Source of the DNA: Oscillospiraceae bacterium
Lineage (GTDB): Bacteria > Bacillota > Clostridia > Oscillospirales > Oscillospiraceae
Assembly: GCA_017428565.1 (NCBI GenBank)
Contig: JAFRQP010000022.1
Location: forward strand, 1-64,000
Reading direction: 5' to 3'
Length of the DNA stretch: 64,000 nt
Below, piece after piece: positions 60,750-64,000 of this stretch. How positions within the stretch are numbered: position 1 is the first letter of the stretch; each line of letters opens with the position of its first letter. A program made the position numbers and the translations under genes. Under the pieces are notes generated by a model. The model saw nothing but the letters and a program-made list of their open reading frames with translations, ran no database searches and was not told the DNA's origin.

Positions 60750-63700
60750 ATGCAATACACTACAAATACAAAACCAGGACTGGGCGATCCTTATTGGTAT
60801 GAGTGGTCTGTCGGCCTCCAGTATATTATTGACATGCTCAATCCTGACAGTGAGATAAACTATGTTGAACTGCAGGCTGATGTACCCTTGGGCTTCGACG
60901 ATGTCGTCGTGACTTACGAAAATGGCGAGAAACTGTTTGTTCAAGTCAAACATACAAGGGCCAATGATACACTGACTTTTAGTGATTTAGTTTCAAGCAG
61001 CAGTAAAAACGGTCAATCGATTTTGCAAGAACTTGCTTTTGGTTGGAATAAAGAAAAGGACAAGTATACAAGGTCTAGTGTTTTGCTGTTTACAAACAGA
61101 TTGGCAGGAAATCGAAAAGGACACGTGAGAACTGGCGCAACGTTTCAACGCCCTGCATTTGATAGTTTTTGGCCGAAGCTTAAAGAACAAATTGAAAGTG
61201 TAGATTCCTTTAGAGACATTCAGTTTCCCGATTTTGAAGAAGCATGGGCGGAGTGGGCCAGTCAGCTCGATTGCATTGACGGGGATTCGGATAAACTGCG
61301 TTTTCTCAAGTGCTTGTCGATTGAAACAGATAAAAATGATTTATCTTTATTAGAGATAGATCTGATCCATAGAATAAGTACTGTTTTTCAGACAAACGAC
61401 ATAGTTGCTGAGAAACTCCTCGAAAAACTTGATCACGCATTGCGGACTTGGAGCACCTCAAATCGTAGTAGTTCTATAATAGACAAAGAGGAAGTATATA
61501 GGAAGCTTTCTGTGACGCAGGAAACTCTTTCTTATAATCAGGATTTGGTTCCCAATGAGCCCTTCTTTCCCAGCAGAGAGGAACTAGTAAAGTCAATTGA
61601 GGAAAAACTGCGATCTGATTATCATAAGGTCGTTTTTCTTTCTGGGATCCCCGGATGCGGCAAAACAAATATCATAAGTAAATTGAGCGCTAAGAGAGAA
61701 TCTCAAATAGACATTCGCTACTATGCCTATGAGCCGATAAACCCCGAAAAAGAATACTTTACAGGGGATGTATCCCGTCGAGTAGATAAAGACTACTTTT
61801 GGAACGAATTATTTAATCAGCTTCGTCGGTTGCTTATAGGTCAATTATCAAGATACAATGTCCCTGTTATTAATGAATTGATGACACTGGAAGAAAAAAG
61901 GAAGAGATTCTTTGAAATTGCATCAAGCTATGCCCATGACCGCGGTATTGTGTTTGTTATGGCAATTGATGGTATTGATCACGCAGCTCGTGCTTCAAAC
62001 ATCGAAAACACCTTTCTTTCAACACTTCCCAATCCTGAGTACATTCCATCTAATGTAAAAATCCTTCTTGCGGGACAACCTAAAGCCAATTATCGCAATT
62101 ATCCTGATTGGTTGCGTTCAGACAACACTAATGTGATAGAGATAGATGTACCTTCTCTTTTGACTGAAGATATCCAATCATTGGTAGATGCGAGATTTAC
62201 CGAAGAGTCTACAGATTACAAACAGCAATTATCTGAATTGATTTCGAAGTACGCTGAAGGTAATACATTGGCAGCGATTTTTGCTTTACATGAAGCTGTT
62301 CTAGAGCCTGTGCTATATAAGTTAGAGAAAAACCTAAAGGACAGGAAACTTAGTGGCAGTATTCATGAATACTATAGGACCATTTGGAATAGCGCGATTA
62401 GCAGAATCCAAACCCATTTTGTCGATTATAAAGTAGCGGGGGTCTTTGCATTTTTTAATGAACCAGTGAATGAGAACAAGCTTTATGGTATCTTTCCAGA
62501 AGAGCGATTCTCTATATCTGACTGGCGTAATGTTTTAAAAGATCTTCACCCCCTTCTGTCGGAAGATGCGGGAAATTATACGATTTTACACAACGATGTT
62601 CGGGTTTTCCTTTCGAGCATAATAGGACAAGACCAAGATCACGTTCAAGAAGTTTACAGCAAACTTACTGATTATTATGTTGCGCTTGTAAACAAAAATG
62701 AAGCGTATTATCGAGATGTTTTTAGATTTATGAAAGCATCTGGCCGAATCGATGAATTTGAACAAGTTTTTTCGCCTACATTCATTATTTCGGCATATGT
62801 CTACGGCGTAGACTTGGACGATATTTCTGAGATAACCTTGAGCATTCTTAAGGAGGTTAAAGGAAAAACGCCAATTAACTGGGTACAAATGCGTTCACTT
62901 GCACTTGGATTCATGACGATTGATCAAATAGAAAAAAGTAACTATGAGATTGAAGCTAACAGTTTTCGCAGGTGCAACAATGCTATCCCGATACATCCGT
63001 TTGAATGCTATGTAGAGTCTCCTTCTTCATGGAATAATACTCTCGTATTTGATGTTCTCTCCTTAACAGAAAAACTATATCAAGTCGGCCTAATTGATAG
63101 GGCTAATGGTCTATTTAAACGATGGTTCGCTAATATGACCGTTTCAACTATATTTGGAATGGTTGAATTGCAAGAAGATAAAGACTTTCTTTCTCCCTCT
63201 ACGCAAGAAATAGCAAAACAATTGGGCGTTGGAATAGCTTACTCTGGAGAATACGGTTTGCTTGAAGGTACAAGAGCCCTAGCAGAAAGCCATAACTCAT
63301 TTGTATTCCACATGATGGATGCCGCTTTTGAAACGATCATAAAAGTTCAATCTGGAGATGCAATAGAAAGTTCATTGAAGCATCTTGATGCCATCTATTT
63401 TGAATCCTTACTAAATGGCATTTTAACAATGCTTTCAGAAAACAGGCTGTCTGATATATACATCGTGGCAGTTTCATTAGCTGATCACTTAAGTAGAACA
63501 CCTATTGGAGTACTATTTAAGACTTTTATGGAAATTGTTTCATTTAAAGCGGACTATTCGCAAGAGCGAAAAGATGAGCTTTGGGAACAGATTTTTCCGA
63601 TAGAGTTTGAAAGCGTTTCTTTTGAAAACGAAAATGCATATTTTAGCATTTATGCCATAACTGCCGCGTTCTTACAGTCAAGATCTTCCTCAGCGGTTGC

Positions 63701-64000
63701 CCATGAAATTGTTGAAAAGTATATCGGAAAGAATCCACATAGAGATCGCGCTTACTATGGGATGTACTTCAACAATATTTGTCTAATAGGAGAATGGTTG
63801 TCGCGTCACACCAAAGGGGAACCTTTTTTCCTCGGAGCAAGCGATTTGAAGGTACTTTTGCACTCATTGTTTCTCAAAAAATGGAAGCCGAATGTTGGTG
63901 ATTATGAAATAAACAAACTGCGCGCTCACTTATTAAAAGCATTTATATTCCTTTCAAAAAGAGCTGATAAACAAATCCGGGACGTTGTTGATAGTGTTTG
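60750..64000 (+). CDS. STAND-type NTPase with N-terminal PD-(D/E)xK nuclease, Avs-like defence protein (3' end outside window)
   Basis: The frame is open from ATG 60750 (TAGGAGG upstream) to the window end: at least 1083 residues, incomplete. Residues 1-150 look like a Cap4/DUF4297-type nuclease: E18, D50-D51 in GFDDVVV, and the QxK motif in LFVQVKHTR (Q65, K67). A P-loop NTPase follows: Walker A GIPGCGKTN (299-307), Walker B VFVMAIDGIDHAA (D407, D410) and the sensor-like KILLAGQP. From about 550 to the end the sequence is helical with repeats, as in ligand-sensing arms of STAND proteins. DNA is clearly AT-richer than everything to the left. Family features match Avs antiviral sensors that cut DNA after detecting a phage protein; the target is unknown. 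Confidence 0.82.
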   Translation, partial: MQYTTNTKPGLGDPYWYEWSVGLQYIIDMLNPDSEINYVELQADVPLGFDDVVVTYENGEKLFVQVKHTRANDTLTFSDLVSSSSKNGQSILQELAFGWNKEKDKYTRSSVLLFTNRLAGNRKGHVRTGATFQRPAFDSFWPKLKEQIESVDSFRDIQFPDFEEAWAEWASQLDCIDGDSDKLRFLKCLSIETDKNDLSLLEIDLIHRISTVFQTNDIVAEKLLEKLDHALRTWSTSNRSSSIIDKEEVYRKLSVTQETLSYNQDLVPNEPFFPSREELVKSIEEKLRSDYHKVVFLSGIPGCGKTNIISKLSAKRESQIDIRYYAYEPINPEKEYFTGDVSRRVDKDYFWNELFNQLRRLLIGQLSRYNVPVINELMTLEEKRKRFFEIASSYAHDRGIVFVMAIDGIDHAARASNIENTFLSTLPNPEYIPSNVKILLAGQPKANYRNYPDWLRSDNTNVIEIDVPSLLTEDIQSLVDARFTEESTDYKQQLSELISKYAEGNTLAAIFALHEAVLEPVLYKLEKNLKDRKLSGSIHEYYRTIWNSAISRIQTHFVDYKVAGVFAFFNEPVNENKLYGIFPEERFSISDWRNVLKDLHPLLSEDAGNYTILHNDVRVFLSSIIGQDQDHVQEVYSKLTDYYVALVNKNEAYYRDVFRFMKASGRIDEFEQVFSPTFIISAYVYGVDLDDISEITLSILKEVKGKTPINWVQMRSLALGFMTIDQIEKSNYEIEANSFRRCNNAIPIHPFECYVESPSSWNNTLVFDVLSLTEKLYQVGLIDRANGLFKRWFANMTVSTIFGMVELQEDKDFLSPSTQEIAKQLGVGIAYSGEYGLLEGTRALAESHNSFVFHMMDAAFETIIKVQSGDAIESSLKHLDAIYFESLLNGILTMLSENRLSDIYIVAVSLADHLSRTPIGVLFKTFMEIVSFKADYSQERKDELWEQIFPIEFESVSFENENAYFSIYAITAAFLQSRSSSAVAHEIVEKYIGKNPHRDRAYYGMYFNNICLIGEWLSRHTKGEPFFLGASDLKVLLHSLFLKKWKPNVGDYEINKLRAHLLKAFIFLSKRADKQIRDVVDSV

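Overview
The window looks like chromosome of a high-GC anaerobic gut Clostridia of the Oscillospiraceae/Ruminococcaceae type. The evidence is GC-rich Gram-positive gene content, strong Shine-Dalgarno sites, sigmaA-type promoters, c-di-AMP and SUF-type housekeeping genes, histidine fermentation through formimino-folate, and a tungsten aldehyde oxidoreductase. By eye GC is high from 1 to about 50.6 kb, lower (about 50%) in an integrated element from about 50.6 to 60.6 kb, and clearly AT-rich from 60.6 kb to the end.

1-16.9 kb (mostly + strand): the end of lepA; an OmpR-type regulator, sensor kinase and solute-binding lipoprotein unit; a minus-strand group (polysaccharide deacetylase, cupin, LUD protein, sugar nucleotidyltransferase); then gdpP, rplI, dnaB, tilS, hpt and ftsH. 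16.9-20.9 kb (-): a MoxR, DUF58, transglutaminase operon. 21.1-24.3 kb (+): a C69 dipeptidase and a two-gene SUF set (sufC, sufB-like). 25.2-32 kb: divergent histidine/folate genes, fchA-ftcD on - and hutU-hutI-fhs on +. Together these carry urocanate to glutamate plus one-carbon folate and can recover ATP through formyl-THF ligase; hutH is not in the window. 32-35 kb (-): a YfcC-type carrier and a PlsC-type acyltransferase.

35.2-50.6 kb is a tungsten/molybdopterin island. It holds a tungstate ABC transporter (tupC, tupB and a substrate-binding protein whose domain order appears circularly permuted). A long minus operon carries an HTH-PBP regulator, moeA, a moeA-PBP fusion, two FAD oxidoreductases, moaA and mog. 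A plus operon carries a W-dependent aldehyde ferredoxin oxidoreductase, moaD, a ThiF/MoeB-like protein and a radical SAM maturase. A shared motif (GTGCnGTTTyGC) occurs upstream of tupA, upstream of aor, and as a half-site inside the regulator promoter. The tupA leader looks like a Moco/Tuco riboswitch with a competing terminator.

50.6-60.6 kb is an integrative mobilizable element. It has a large serine recombinase, a Bro-N protein, an XRE regulator, a 56-residue protein, a MobA/MobL relaxase with an IncQ-like nic site, a DUF3847 protein, an adenylate-forming enzyme as cargo, a small resolvase/invertase and another XRE regulator. Upstream of the cargo gene, inverted repeats flank a strong promoter that points away from it. 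This looks like an invertible promoter caught in the OFF orientation, next to a recombinase whose own frame lacks a start codon. From 60.75 kb an AT-rich gene runs off the window: a STAND-type NTPase with an N-terminal PD-(D/E)xK nuclease, probably an antiviral (Avs-like) defence gene.

Palindromic intergenic repeats, one family carrying its own ribosome-binding site, are scattered through the chromosomal part.
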